Origin: Shinella sp. UYSO24
GTDB lineage: Bacteria > Pseudomonadota > Alphaproteobacteria > Rhizobiales > Rhizobiaceae
Direction: 5' to 3'
Assembly (NCBI GenBank): GCA_902167985.1
Contig: CABHNZ010000001.1
Location: forward strand, 310,001-374,000
DNA: 64,000 nucleotides
Below the pieces are notes generated by a model. It did no database searches. It was not told the DNA's origin and saw nothing but the letters and a program-made list of their open reading frames with translations. This document shows positions 28,072 through 37,418 of this stretch, in pieces. Position 1 is the first letter of the stretch, and every line of letters starts with the position of its first letter. The position numbers and the translations under genes are program-made.

Positions 28072-29315
28072 GCGCGCTTGCCGGCCATGACGGAATGGAG
28101 ACGGCGCCGTTCAACCGGCGCCTTGCGGGCCTGCGGCTCCTGGCAACCAGCCTGTTCGGCTTCGGCGTGTTTCTGTCGGGTTTCGTGATCTCGGAGCCGG
28201 CACCTTACGAACTGATGATGGTGGTGCAGATCGCCCTCTGGTTCACGCTCGGCCTCAAGATCTCGCGCACCGTTGCGCCGCTGATGATCCTGCTTCTCGT
28301 CTTCAACATCAGCGGGCTTTTCTCCATGCTGGTGATGAACGATACGAGCGGTGCGCCGATCTATTATGCCGTCTCGACCTTTCTGGCACTGAGCGCCGTC
28401 TTCTACGCGGCGGTGATCGAGGAAGATTACCGCCGCCTGACGCTGATGTTCCGCGTCTGGGTGACGGCCGCGATCATCACCGCGATTCTCGGCATATTGG
28501 GGTATTTCAGCGCCTTTCCGGGCGCCCATGTGTTTACCCGCTATGACCGGGCCATGGGCGCGTTTCAGGATCCGAACGTCTTCGGCCCCTATCTCGTGGC
28601 GCCGGTTCTCTATCTGCTCTACCGGCTGTTGACCGGGCCGGCGATCCGCGCGCCGCTTCTGACACTCGGCATTCTCGTCCTGACCTTCGGGATATTCCTG
28701 TCGTTTTCACGCGCCGCCTGGGGGCTGCTCGTCTTCGGTTGCCTCGCCATGGTGGTGGTCATGGTGCTGAACGAGCGCAGCACGGCGTTCCGGCTAAAGA
28801 TCCTGCTGCTTGCGGTGGGCGCCGGCTTTCTCCTTCTCCTTGCGCTTGGCATCGCCCTTCAGTTCCCGAAGATTTCCGACCTGTTCTTCAACCGGGCAAA
28901 ACTGGTGCAATCCTATGACGGGGCACGGCTCGGGCGGTTCGAACGGCACAAGATCGGTTTCCTGATGGCGCTGGAGCGGCCGCTCGGGCTCGGCCCCCTT
29001 GTGTTCGGCAAGATCTATGGCGAGGATGAACACAATATCTGGCTGAAATGCCTGACGACCTATGGCTGGGCGGGCTTCGTCACCTACCTTGTGATGCTCT
29101 GGACCTCGCTCTGGCTCGGCTTCCGCTATTTGCTGCGCGAGCGGCCCTGGCAGCCGTTCCTGATCATTTCCTGGGTTCTGATCTTCGGCCACGCGTTGAT
29201 CGGCAATGTCATCGACACCGATCACTGGCGGCATTTCTACATGCTGCTCGGGGTTCTGTGGGGCTGTTTTGCACTCGAGCACCGCCATCAGCGGCAAGCC
29301 TTGCAGCGCGCTTGA
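28068..29315 (+). CDS. O-antigen ligase/polymerase-like membrane protein (Wzy type)
   Basis: About 415 residues and roughly eleven hydrophobic segments. The large periplasmic loop includes FSRAAWGLLVFG upstream and HKIGFLMALERPLGLG and DEHNIWLKCLTTYGWAG, typical of the Wzy_C family that joins repeat units. A TTG at 28068 overlaps the previous stop by four bases; ATG at 28095 is an alternative. It is the last gene of the cluster. No Wzx flippase gene is seen in the window. Confidence 0.83.
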   Translation: MSALAGHDGMETAPFNRRLAGLRLLATSLFGFGVFLSGFVISEPAPYELMMVVQIALWFTLGLKISRTVAPLMILLLVFNISGLFSMLVMNDTSGAPIYYAVSTFLALSAVFYAAVIEEDYRRLTLMFRVWVTAAIITAILGILGYFSAFPGAHVFTRYDRAMGAFQDPNVFGPYLVAPVLYLLYRLLTGPAIRAPLLTLGILVLTFGIFLSFSRAAWGLLVFGCLAMVVVMVLNERSTAFRLKILLLAVGAGFLLLLALGIALQFPKISDLFFNRAKLVQSYDGARLGRFERHKIGFLMALERPLGLGPLVFGKIYGEDEHNIWLKCLTTYGWAGFVTYLVMLWTSLWLGFRYLLRERPWQPFLIISWVLIFGHALIGNVIDTDHWRHFYMLLGVLWGCFALEHRHQRQALQRA

Positions 29316-29345
29316 CTTAGGCGCGCCGCACGCCACATTTCCCTT

Positions 29346-29651
29346 ATGATCACGACCTCACAACTGCGTGCCGGCCGCGCCCTTGCCGGTATTTCGATCG
29401 AGGATCTTGCCGCCGCATCCGGCGTCAATACAGGCGATATCGCCAAGGCCGAAGCTATTCAGCCCTTTGCCGATCCGGAACTGACCGGGCGGCTGAAAAC
29501 CGCGCTCGAAAGCAAGGGCGTGGTCTTCATAGCCGCCGGCGAAGGCGACACTGCGGCCGGCCCCGGCGTGCGGCTCCGATCCGCGGGCCATGACGAGGGC
29601 CATGACGAGGGCATAAGGCCCGAGGATCTCAATTCCAGCAATGACGACTGA
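29346..29651 (+). CDS. Small XRE-type helix-turn-helix protein
   Basis: A 101-residue protein. The first 60 residues match the XRE fold used in short rhizobial regulators (LRAGRALAGISIEDLAAASGVNTGDIAKAEA, then LKTALESKGVVFIAAGEG). The tail is acidic and carries GHDEGHDEG, encoded by a tandem 12-base duplication near 29584-29608. It starts 30 bases after the polysaccharide polymerase and might regulate that operon, although this is only proximity. Confidence 0.78.
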   Translation: MITTSQLRAGRALAGISIEDLAAASGVNTGDIAKAEAIQPFADPELTGRLKTALESKGVVFIAAGEGDTAAGPGVRLRSAGHDEGHDEGIRPEDLNSSNDD

Positions 29652-29796
29652 CCGGCAGCACTCGACCTCAGTCGGGGCCATGGCACATCCATGACGTGCC
29701 GCTATCCCGTTCAAACCGTTCAAAAAAATCGACGGGGACGGGAACAATTTCGCTACACACGCATTTCCCCCGCGCAATTCAACATCGGGGTTACGC

Positions 29797-29948
29797 ATGA
29801 CTAGCACCAGCAACGGTCTCTATCTTCTCATCGGCGCGCTTCTCGTCGTGGTCATCGGCCTTGGCGGCTATATCTACCACGAGCAGACCAAGCCAAGGGC
29901 GTCGAGCTCAGCATCGGCCAGGATGGCGTCAAGGTGCAGGAAAAATAG
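29797..29948 (+). CDS. Small single-span membrane protein
   Basis: Read from the ATG at 29797 this begins MTSTSNGLYLLIGALLVVVIGLGG, one membrane helix, then YIYHEQTKPK. The frame breaks near 29893; restoring one base gives GVELSIGQDGVKVQEK and a stop at 29946-29948 (50 residues). Small proteins of this pattern are common in Rhizobiaceae without known function. An AT-rich inverted repeat follows ten bases after the stop. Confidence 0.7.
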
Positions 29949-29957
29949 TGTCTTTTT

Positions 29958-29991
29958 AATATAAGAATGTTAGAAAATACCTTCTTATATT
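29958..29991. repeat. AT-rich inverted repeat
   Basis: Perfect 10-base arms AATATAAGAA (29958-29967) and TTCTTATATT (29982-29991) with a 14-base spacer. It lies between two small plus-strand genes. It lacks the GC stem of a normal terminator and could be an operator. Confidence 0.5.
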
Positions 29992-30042
29992 GTTGATACG
30001 CATTCACCTTAGAAGCCGACGAAGCCTATGCAGGGGAACAGC

Positions 30043-30231
30043 ATGACGTCGCATTCCAATATCGGTGAAATACAGAGCAATGACCTGAAGAAAGTCTGGA
30101 GCGTCGCGGATTTCTCCCGTCGCTACCGGCTCGACAGGGAGGAAGAGTCGCGGTTGCTCAAGCTTCTGGGGCCATTTGCTTCCGAGCAGGAACTGCTGAT
30201 GAATGCCAGCAGGGCGCCGCGCTTCCGCTGA
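30043..30231 (+). CDS. Small conserved rhizobial protein of unknown function
   Basis: A 62-residue soluble protein (MTSHSNIGEIQSNDLKKVWSV as start region, then DFSRRYRLDREEESRLLKLLGPFASEQELLMNA). I choose the ATG at 30043 because AGGGGA precedes it; 30028 is also open. The sequence resembles short rhizobial proteins with the same W-S-V-A-D-F and LLGPFA blocks. No function is known. It is cytoplasmic and helical. Confidence 0.65.
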   Translation: MTSHSNIGEIQSNDLKKVWSVADFSRRYRLDREEESRLLKLLGPFASEQELLMNASRAPRFR

Positions 30232-30413
30232 TCCCTTCCCTCTTCCCATCCATCGCCTTGAATGTGTCGATACCGTCGGCCATGACCATCCGTATGTCCG
30301 GGCGGTCTTCGGCCTGAACAAGGCCGGGTGCGGAACCTTTTGCGCACCAGACGGTTCATACTTCATCCAGTTGAAGCGTTATCGGACCCACCGTGACGCA
30401 GAAGGAGGAGTAG

Positions 30414-30749
30414 ATGATTACGACACTTGCCAAAGCCGGCGTTGCGCTGACGCTGTCGGTCGGGGCCATCTGTGCATCGGTCCTGCCTGCCTCGGCTCAG
30501 GATATGGAATTGCGGATCGGCCCCAATGGTATTCGCCCCGTCATCCGCGACAATGAAGATTATCGCGACCGTGACAGCCGCCGGAATGGCTGCAGCCCGA
30601 GTGAAGCCCGCGCGGCTGCCATGGACGAAGGTTTCCGCCGACCGCAGGTGACACGCGTGACCACGCGCAGCGTCACCGTCGAAGGCGTGACCCGCGACGG
30701 GGTCGATCGGATCGTGTTTGCCAATCGTCCCGGCTGCCCGGAAATCTGA
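30414..30749 (+). CDS. Exported protein of unknown function
   Basis: A 111-residue protein with a clear Sec signal peptide (AGVALTLSVGAICASVLPASAQD, cleavage after ASA). The mature part is small and polar, with two cysteines (NGCSPSEAR and RPGCPEI) that could form a disulfide. AAGGAGGAG lies before the ATG. A terminator follows at 30790. I do not recognise the family name; similar small exported proteins occur in rhizobia. Confidence 0.75.
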   Translation: MITTLAKAGVALTLSVGAICASVLPASAQDMELRIGPNGIRPVIRDNEDYRDRDSRRNGCSPSEARAAAMDEGFRRPQVTRVTTRSVTVEGVTRDGVDRIVFANRPGCPEI

Positions 30750-30789
30750 TCGGCATCATCGGATGCCAGCAACATCGATAAATGGATGA

Positions 30790-30813
30790 GCCTCGCATTG
30801 CGGGGCTTTTCCT
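30790..30813 (+). terminator. Terminator after the exported protein gene
   Basis: AGCCTCGC and GCGGGGCT arms with an ATT loop and one G-T pair, followed by TTTTCC. Confidence 0.75.
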
Positions 30814-30930
30814 TATTTGGCATCCGACGATGACTTCTGGACTTCTTGGACTTCTTGCGGAAATTCGGATTTTTCCCTTGCGCGGCGCATGACCTGTCAG
30901 TATGGAGAGCATGCTTCCTATGAAGCTGGT

Positions 30931-31007
<77 letters not shown>

Positions 31008-31156
31008 TTGAAATCCTCTTTCTGAGGTATCGTTCTCTCCCCCGACGGTCATTGACCGAGAAGAGAACGAAGAGGATGAGATTTCATCCAACTCTGGCGT
31101 TCCTCAGTTCCGTATCTTGCGCGCCTACCCTTCTTCCTCAGAATTGCTCAACGCAA

Positions 31157-31184
31157 AAAAGCCCCGTCGCTATCAACGGGGCTT
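31157..31184 (-). terminator. Terminator of the BA14K gene
   Basis: AAGCCCCGT and ACGGGGCTT arms with an 8-base loop; on the minus strand a six-T run follows. It is 31 bases beyond the BA14K stop. Confidence 0.88.
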
Positions 31185-31215
31185 CGAGCAGATCCTGCCG
31201 ATCGGCTTGCTGCGA

Positions 31216-31707
31216 TCAGGGCGAAACGCATTGTCGACGTGGGCCACCATAGGGCTGATAGGTGTTGTCCGATGCCCTGTATGACCGGTAACGGGAATAG
31301 CACCAGGACGTATGCGAATTGCTGCCGCGATAGACCGTTCTCGGCTGGGCGAGCGCACCGCCGATAATCGCGCCCGCAGCCAGACCGCCGATGATGGCGC
31401 CAGCATTCGAGCCGTGGTGGTGGCGGCGGCGATCGTAATGGCGACGATCCCAATCACGACGGCGATCCCAGCCGCGGCGGTCATCCCATCGGCCATGGCG
31501 GCCGTAGAAGGCGCGGTCGCTCTGGTTGCCCTTGGGCCGCCAATACTGGACCTGCTGGATAGCGGACGGATTGCCCGCCTCGACCCTGGACTGCTCGCCC
31601 CTCGACTGCTCGATATTGGGCTGATTGACCAGTGGGAAGGCATTTGCCGGAACAACGCCGGTCAGAGCCGTCAGCAGGGCAATCGCTGTAATCGTGAGCT
31701 TTTTCAT
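31216..31707 (-). CDS. BA14K family exported protein
   Basis: A 163-residue protein related to the Brucella 14 kDa immunoreactive, lectin-like protein. It has a signal peptide (LTITAIALLTALTGVVPANAF), an arginine/histidine/aspartate-rich middle (WDRRRDWDRRHYDRRRHHH), a glycine-alanine hydrophobic stretch (AGAIIGGLAAGAIIGGALA) and the conserved BA14K end CYSRYRSYRASDNTYQPYGG followed by RRQC. It is probably envelope-associated. Its role in free-living rhizobia is unclear. It lies next to tRNA-Pro. Confidence 0.88.
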   Translation of the reverse strand: MKKLTITAIALLTALTGVVPANAFPLVNQPNIEQSRGEQSRVEAGNPSAIQQVQYWRPKGNQSDRAFYGRHGRWDDRRGWDRRRDWDRRHYDRRRHHHGSNAGAIIGGLAAGAIIGGALAQPRTVYRGSNSHTSWCYSRYRSYRASDNTYQPYGGPRRQCVSP

Positions 31708-31846
31708 GTTTCCTCACCTCATTCTTGATGAAGAGATAAGGCGATAGACGTCCGATTGTTCCACCTGCGCGCGCAAAGTCCGGCGAAACAAGCGGTAACA
31801 TTTGCGCGATCACAGCTGCAAAAGTGCAAAGATCCCGTGATGGCGG

Positions 31847-32392
31847 TCAGCGCACCTGATCAAGCAGGCGCTTGCATTCCAGAAGATCGAACAGGGCCTC
31901 CTGCAGGAGCGCCCTATCCTCCTTGCCGACACTGGATTTGCCGATCGAGACATCCGGCATGTCATCGTCGCCGGATCCGCCAAAGCCGAAGAAACGGCCG
32001 CTCGGCTTGACCTTGGGGCGCCCGACAACCTGATCCTCGTCGCGGCCACGGCTTTCGGCTCGACATGACGTTCCGTCTGGCGCTCGTTATTTGCCGCCAT
32101 GATGCTTCCATGGTCGCGACGTCGCCGGAGGCAATCGCCGCCACGAACTTGTTGCCATTCGACTTCAGGAGCTTCTGGACGCCTTGATCGTGTAGCCATG
32201 GTCATAGAGGAGATGGCGGATGCCCTTCAGCAGGTCGACATCCTCGGGCCGATAGTAACGACGGCCACCGCCGCGCTTCATCGGCTTGATCTGCGGAAAA
32301 CGCGTCTCCCAGAAGCGCAACACATGCTGCGGCAGGTCGAGATCGTCGGCGACTTCGCTGATCGTGCGGAACGCGTCCGGGCTCTTGTCCAA
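31847..32392 (-). CDS. MerR family transcriptional regulator
   Basis: A regulator of about 182 residues with an N-terminal MerR DNA-binding domain ([53 protein letters not shown]). The tail is variable and acidic. The start is probably the TTG at 32392-32390, with GGAG upstream. Three one-base losses (near 32183, 32105 and 32040) break the second half; restored, it reads [34 protein letters not shown] and an end [12 protein letters not shown]. In rhizobia a MerR gene of this type regularly lies next to ihfA and tRNA-Pro. Its effector is unknown. Confidence 0.82.
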
Positions 32393-32692
32393 GGGTCTTG
32401 TCTCCAAACAACGGCACCGACGATCGCCACAAGACGCACCGACGGGACACACATGCCGACGATGAGGCGGCAGAATTAAATTATGCGCCGAGTCGCACAT
32501 ATCTCAACGGCTTGCGCCGCCAGATTCATGTATTTTCACAGGTTTGCGAAATCATGGCAGCCGGCAGACGGCGCATTGCTACCGTTTGACACAGCCGGTC
32601 GGAGAAAAGCATAGCCCGCGCCCTAAAAGGGCGCAGAGGCTTCGACAGCAGGCCACAGATTGCAGAAGGAGCCAAACCGCGCCCGGCCGAAA
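32393..32692. other. merR-ihfA intergenic region
   Basis: About 300 bases. It contains a GC-rich hairpin GCGCCC-TAAAA-GGGCGC at 32618-32634 that could end ihfA transcription, although no T run follows on the minus strand, and the merR promoter. I see nothing else. Confidence 0.5.
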
Positions 32693-33031
32693 TCAGCCGA
32701 CAGTGGCGGCCGGCTTCTGCTTGGCCTTGCGGGCCGTGTGGGCCTTCAAGATGCGCTGTTTCAGGACGTTGGACGCCTTGAAGGTCATCACCTTGCGCGG
32801 CGAAATCGGCACTTCCTCACCCGTCTTCGGGTTGCGGCCGATACGCTCGTTCTTGGCGCGCACCTGAAAGGTGGCGAACGAGGACAGCTTGACGACCTCG
32901 CCCCGCACGATGGCGTTGCAGATCTCGTCGATCACGGTTTCCACCAACTCGGCCGATTCGGTCCGAGAGAGCCCAACCTTGCGAAAAACCGATTCCGCCA
33001 AGTCCGCCCGAGTAACTGTCTTGCCGACCAT
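32693..33031 (-). CDS. ihfA: Integration host factor subunit alpha
   Basis: The alpha subunit of the DNA-bending heterodimer IHF. The 112-residue protein has the family start [22 protein letters not shown], the beta-arm region [19 protein letters not shown] and the basic tail. Its position beside merR and downstream of fabH is standard in rhizobia. It is intact, with the ATG at 33031. Confidence 0.95.
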   Translation of the reverse strand: MVGKTVTRADLAESVFRKVGLSRTESAELVETVIDEICNAIVRGEVVKLSSFATFQVRAKNERIGRNPKTGEEVPISPRKVMTFKASNVLKQRILKAHTARKAKQKPAATVG

Positions 33032-33160
33032 GATCCCCGCCCGATTTCAGATTGAAGTTATCAAAGCGAGGTGAGAGTATTTGGCTTAGGCGCAAGGGTC
33101 AAGCGTCTGTCCGCAATCGGTTATTTCCGCCGGGCGGAGATTGTGCCGGTAGTCTTGCGA

Positions 33161-34132
33161 CTACCAGCGAACCAGAAGCGCGCCCCAGGTGAAACCGCCA
33201 CCCATGGCTTCAAGCATGACGAGATCGCCCTTCTTGATGCGACCATCGGCGCAGGCGACCGAGAGCGCCAGCGGAATGGAGGCGGCAGAGGTGTTGCCGT
33301 GCAGATCGACCGTGACGACGACCTTTTCCGAGGGAATGCCAAGCTTCTTGGCCGAGCCGTCGATGATGCGGCGATTGGCCTGATGCGGCACCAGCCAGTC
33401 GAGATCGTCAGCCGTCGTGCCGGTCGCCTCGAAAGCGCCCTCGATGACGTCGGTAATCATGCCGACCGCGTGCTTGAAGACTTCGCGGCCTTCCATGCGC
33501 AGATGGCCGACGGTGCCGGTGGAGGACGGACCGCCATCGACGAAGAGCTTTTCCTTGTGCGAACCGTCCGAACGCAGGCGCGAGGTCAGGATGCCGCGAT
33601 CGGCAATAGTGCCCTCGCCTTCCTGCGCTTCCAGCACGAGCGCGCCGGCGCCATCGCCAAAGAGCACGCAGGTGGTGCGGTCATTCCAGTCGAGGATGCG
33701 CGAGAAGGTCTCGGCACCGATGACCAGCGCGCGCTTGGCCAAGCCGCCGCGAATATGCAGGTCAGCCGTCGCCATGGCATAGACGAAGCCGGTACAGACG
33801 GCCTGCATGTCGAAGGCATAGCCATGGGTCATGCCAAGGCGGTTCTGGATGTCCACCGCCGTTGCCGGGAACGTGTTGTCCGGCGTCGAGGTGGCGACGA
33901 GAACCAGATCGATGTCGTCAGCCGTGAGGCCGGCATTTTCGAGTGCAGCCTTGGCAGCCGCCGTGCCGAGCGTAACGGTGGTTTCGCCTTCGCCGGCGAT
34001 ATAACGCTGGTGGATGCCGGTGCGCTGGACGATCCACTCGTCCGTCGTATCGACGACTTCCTCCATCTCGCGGTTGGTCATTACCCGCTTGGGCAGCGCT
34101 GCCCCGAAACCGCGAACAACTGAACGGATCAT
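33161..34132 (-). CDS. fabH: 3-oxoacyl-ACP synthase III (KAS III)
   Basis: Starts fatty-acid synthesis by condensing acetyl-CoA with malonyl-ACP. The 323-residue protein has the catalytic cysteine in [11 protein letters not shown], histidine in VPHQANRRI and asparagine in [13 protein letters not shown], plus the start [13 protein letters not shown]. It follows plsX, with plsX ending 19 bases before it on the same strand, as in many bacteria, so phospholipid and fatty-acid initiation are linked. Confidence 0.96.
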   Translation of the reverse strand: MIRSVVRGFGAALPKRVMTNREMEEVVDTTDEWIVQRTGIHQRYIAGEGETTVTLGTAAAKAALENAGLTADDIDLVLVATSTPDNTFPATAVDIQNRLGMTHGYAFDMQAVCTGFVYAMATADLHIRGGLAKRALVIGAETFSRILDWNDRTTCVLFGDGAGALVLEAQEGEGTIADRGILTSRLRSDGSHKEKLFVDGGPSSTGTVGHLRMEGREVFKHAVGMITDVIEGAFEATGTTADDLDWLVPHQANRRIIDGSAKKLGIPSEKVVVTVDLHGNTSAASIPLALSVACADGRIKKGDLVMLEAMGGGFTWGALLVRW

Positions 34133-34151
34133 TTCACTTCTATCCCGTGGA

Positions 34152-35196
34152 TCACGCCGCTTCCGGGCCGGCAGGCGGCTGGTGCTTGGCGTGATAAATT
34201 GTCAAATCCTGAGCGATCTTCGCATTCAGGTCATTGCGGGCCATATCATACCCGACGTCGATGGCGGCGGCGAAGCCTTCCGGATTGGCGCTGCCATGGC
34301 TCTTGATGACGATGCCGTTCAGGCCGAGGAAGACGCCACCATTGACCTTGTTCGGATCCATCTTCTCGCGCAGACGGTCGAATGCGGGCTTGGCCAGCAG
34401 GTAGCCGATCCGGGCGAGGATCGTGCGCGACATGGATTCGCGCAGCAGCGTGGCAATCTGCCGCGCCGTGCCCTCGGCCGCTTTCAGCGCGATATTGCCG
34501 GTAAAGCCCTCGGTGACGACGACGTCGACCGTGCCCTTGCCGATATCGTCACCTTCGACAAAGCCGTGATAGGAAATCGTCGGCAGGCTTGCCTCGCGGA
34601 TCAGGCGACCGGCTTCCTTCACCTCTTCCTGACCCTTGACCTCTTCGACGCCGACATTGAGCAGGCCGACCGTCGGGCGATCTATTTCGAAGAGCGCGCG
34701 CGCATGGCGCCACCCATAAGAGCGAAGTCGAGAAGCTGCTGGGCATCGGCGCCGATCGTTGCGCCGATATCGAGAACGATGCTTTCGCCGCGCAGCGTCG
34801 GCCAGATGCCGGCGATTGCCGGACGCTCGATGCTGGCCATGGTGCGCAGGCAGAATTTAGCCATCGCCATCAACGCGCCGGTATTGCCGGCGGAGACGCA
34901 AACATCCGCTTCACCGCGCTTCACAGCCTCGATCGAGCGCCACATGGTCGAGACATAACGGCCGCGGCGCAGTGCTGCGCTCGGCTTCTCATCCATGCCG
35001 ACGGCAAGCTCGCATTCATGGAAGACCGAACGTTCGGCAAGCTTCGGGTATTTCGCGAGATAGGGCTCGCACTGGGCCTTCAGGCCATAGATGATGAAGG
35101 TGCGTCCGGGTGCCTCTCAAGCGCCTTGGCGGCACCCGGAATGACGACCTCGGGACCATAATCGCCACCCATCGCATCAAGAGAAATTCTGACCAC
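34152..35196 (-). CDS. plsX: Phosphate acyltransferase PlsX
   Basis: Makes acyl-phosphate from acyl-ACP for phospholipid synthesis. The GTG at 35196 begins [18 protein letters not shown], the family start. Two one-base losses (near 35108 and 34708) divide it into three frames; joined, they give about 348 residues with [77 protein letters not shown] and [19 protein letters not shown]. It is expected to be important for growth, so the breaks are probably sequence errors. It precedes fabH. Confidence 0.92.
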
Positions 35197-35342
35197 GCGT
35201 CCCTGATCCTTATCTTCGCCGCGGCATGACCTTCAATTTGGCCGTGCACCTATTCTCGCGTTCATCACGGCGCTGCCTATGCAGCGCCCTGCCGGCGAAA
35301 TCGTGGCCAAAATATAGTTTTTGTCGCCGGGCACAACAGCCC

Positions 35343-35909
35343 TCAGTCCTTTTTCCAGTCTTTGAGCGCAGCGAACGGGTTGGGGCGCCCACTCGGTTCA
35401 TCCGGGCTGGTCTCGATATGATCGGCAAATTCGACGCCGGCCTTGCGCGGATAAGGGTCGATGGCAAGGGCTGCGAACTCGGCAACCACGGCGCCGGCAT
35501 CGATCGTGTCGCCAACGAACTGTTCCGGAAGGTCCGGACCTTCCGGATCCAGCACCATCTCTGCCTGCTCATTGGTGACGATCCGCGCAAGCTTGGAGCC
35601 TTCCGGCACGAAGATCTGTTCGAAAGGCTCGTCGATCGTCGATTCGACCGGTTCCGTGGTGACGACGCATTCCTGCACCAGCGCGCCCTGAACGCGGCCC
35701 TTGATGCGGATGCCATCCTTCTTCCAGCGAGCAATCTGCAGCTCGGCCTTCAGGGACTTGACCTCCAGAACATCCCAGAGCTCCGCCAGCCCCTTCAGCT
35801 CCTTCGGATCAGCCTCGACATGAACCGTAACGGCATTGGCCGAGATATGGCCTACTTTGACGGGATAGGAGAAGGGCGGCTTTTCCGCTTCGATATGCGT
35901 CGTCTTCAT
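35343..35909 (-). CDS. YceD/DUF177 family protein
   Basis: A 188-residue soluble protein of the DUF177 family. The conserved pair LQECVVTTEP-like block appears as VQECVVTTEPVESTIDEPF, followed by an acidic region and the late AALAIDPYPRKAGVEF. Homologues are linked to 23S rRNA metabolism and are often near plsX and fabH, as here. Its start shares one base with the stop of the bc1 chaperone gene (TGATG), so the two are translationally coupled. Confidence 0.88.
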   Translation of the reverse strand: MKTTHIEAEKPPFSYPVKVGHISANAVTVHVEADPKELKGLAELWDVLEVKSLKAELQIARWKKDGIRIKGRVQGALVQECVVTTEPVESTIDEPFEQIFVPEGSKLARIVTNEQAEMVLDPEGPDLPEQFVGDTIDAGAVVAEFAALAIDPYPRKAGVEFADHIETSPDEPSGRPNPFAALKDWKKD

Positions 35910-36451
35910 CAGTCCTCACTTCGCGGCGGCGGCAGATGCGCCTGCCCGCGGGAAATTTCATCTTCTGTCTGCGCCGACAAGCCTGCCTCGGCAGCAACCA
36001 TCCAGTCCGCCAGCGCACTCATATCGGGTGCCGCCGGGGCGTCGGGATGGATATTGCGCCGAAGCGCCGAGCTTAGCGCTGCGGTATCTGCCGCATCCAT
36101 GGCACCAGCATACGCTTCAAGCCGCCCATAGAACATGCCCGCCAGTTTCTTCATCCGTTTCGGCACGCCCTGATCGCCAATACCGAGTTCGCGAATCGAA
36201 TGATCGAGATCCTGAAAGAAGAGATCGACGATCGATTGTGCCAGTTCCTGACCGCTCACGGGCGACTGCCGGGTGCGCCTGAAAAACAGGATCATCACCA
36301 CCGACAGCATCTCAAAGCGGCCCATGACCGTGTCCGGAACATCCATATCGCTATAGAAGACCGGCATGCGCGCCGCTTGTGTCAGCGCTGCATACTGGCG
36401 ATCGACGATCGCGCGATTATGGCTTTTCTTCCCGAACAGGCCGAAGAACAT
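35909..36451 (-). CDS. Ubiquinol-cytochrome c chaperone (CBP3 family)
   Basis: A 180-residue protein matching the CBP3/Ubiq_cyt_C_chap domain, needed for assembly of cytochrome bc1 in mitochondria and probably in alphaproteobacteria. Visible blocks are AALTQAARMPVFYSDMDVPDTVMGRFEML and GQELAQSIVDLFFQDLDHSIRELGIGDQGVPKRMK, then FYGRLEAYAGA. The ATG at 36451 opens MFFGLFGKK, close to relatives. It is divergent from bamE and coupled to the DUF177 gene. Confidence 0.88.
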   Translation of the reverse strand: MFFGLFGKKSHNRAIVDRQYAALTQAARMPVFYSDMDVPDTVMGRFEMLSVVMILFFRRTRQSPVSGQELAQSIVDLFFQDLDHSIRELGIGDQGVPKRMKKLAGMFYGRLEAYAGAMDAADTAALSSALRRNIHPDAPAAPDMSALADWMVAAEAGLSAQTEDEISRGQAHLPPPRSED

Positions 36452-36723
36452 CGATAATTCCGTGTTGACGATCCCGGTCAAAGGCAAAGACCTGCGACAG
36501 CTGATGTTGCATGCAGACGAAAGCTGGTTTACCGAAGCAGGCGCGAATTGCAATGCCGTTCCGCCGAGCGTGTTTCGGGAGTTGGCCGATAGAGGGACAG
36601 TTTTCCTTCTGCCAAGGCTCGCCTCCCCGGAATAGCCACAATGCCATGAATAGCAGGTAGCCGACATCGGCGGCGAATTGATACGTGGGGGTACCGTTGA
36701 ACAAGCGGGTTTTCGGATACGAA

Positions 36724-37212
36724 ATGAGATTGGTGAACAAGACCGCAGTTGCGATGGTTCTCGCGTCACTTGCGGTGACGGGTTGCACCTCCATGAACAT
36801 CGGCGACACGATCTATAACGGATATGTGCTCGATGAGCAGTCGCTGAACCTCATCCCGGTGGGATCGAGCCGCGAGCAGGTGCTCCTCACCATGGGCACG
36901 CCGTCGACGACGGCGACCTTCGACAATGAAGTGTTTTATTACATCTCGCAGAAGCGCGAGCGGCCTGTGGCTTTCATGAAGCCGCATATCGTGAGCCAGT
37001 CCGTCCTCGCCGTCTATTTCGACAAGGACGGTGTCGTCACCAAGCGCGCCAACTACACGCTGCAGGACGGCAAGGTGTTCGACACGATCAGCCGCACGAC
37101 GCCGACCGGCGGCCGCGACCTGACCTTCCTCCAGCAGCTTCTCGCCGGCGGTTCCGGTGCAGCGAGCGCCGGTGCGAACGCGGTCAAGAACATGTTCCAG
37201 AACATGAAGTAA
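36724..37212 (+). CDS. bamE: Outer-membrane assembly lipoprotein, BamE/SmpA family
   Basis: A small lipoprotein of the BAM complex that inserts outer-membrane proteins. The 162-residue protein has a lipobox signal peptide (VLASLAVTGC), the SmpA/OmlA domain with IPVGSSREQVLLTMGTPSTT, VFYYISQKRERPVAF and VLAVYFDKDGVV, and a glycine-alanine tail. The ATG at 36724 gives the standard signal peptide. It is divergent from the bc1 chaperone and closed by a strong terminator. Confidence 0.9.
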   Translation: MRLVNKTAVAMVLASLAVTGCTSMNIGDTIYNGYVLDEQSLNLIPVGSSREQVLLTMGTPSTTATFDNEVFYYISQKRERPVAFMKPHIVSQSVLAVYFDKDGVVTKRANYTLQDGKVFDTISRTTPTGGRDLTFLQQLLAGGSGAASAGANAVKNMFQNMK

Positions 37213-37236
37213 GCGCGGACCACGCGATACAAACAA

Positions 37237-37271
37237 AAGCCTCGCGAAGCTCAGCTTCGCGGGGTTTTTTT
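37237..37271 (+). terminator. Terminator of bamE
   Basis: CCTCGCGAAGC and GCTTCGCGGGG arms with a TCA loop, then seven T residues. Confidence 0.9.
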
Positions 37272-37418
37272 ATTGCATCCGGCTATCGCACGAAAAACAA
37301 GATCATGTATCATCTTTTATTGATGATGGTGAAAGCAGACGTGTTCTGCCAGACACACCGGGGATTGATGGCCACCCCGGCCTTGGCGAAGGCCCCGCTA
37401 TCATTCTGGAGGTGATCT

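Noticed and set aside
37323..37415. 30-codon frame before the small 29-codon frame, suggesting a coupled leader peptide
   Set aside because: It has no ribosome site and no conserved character; the overlap with the next ribosome site can be chance.
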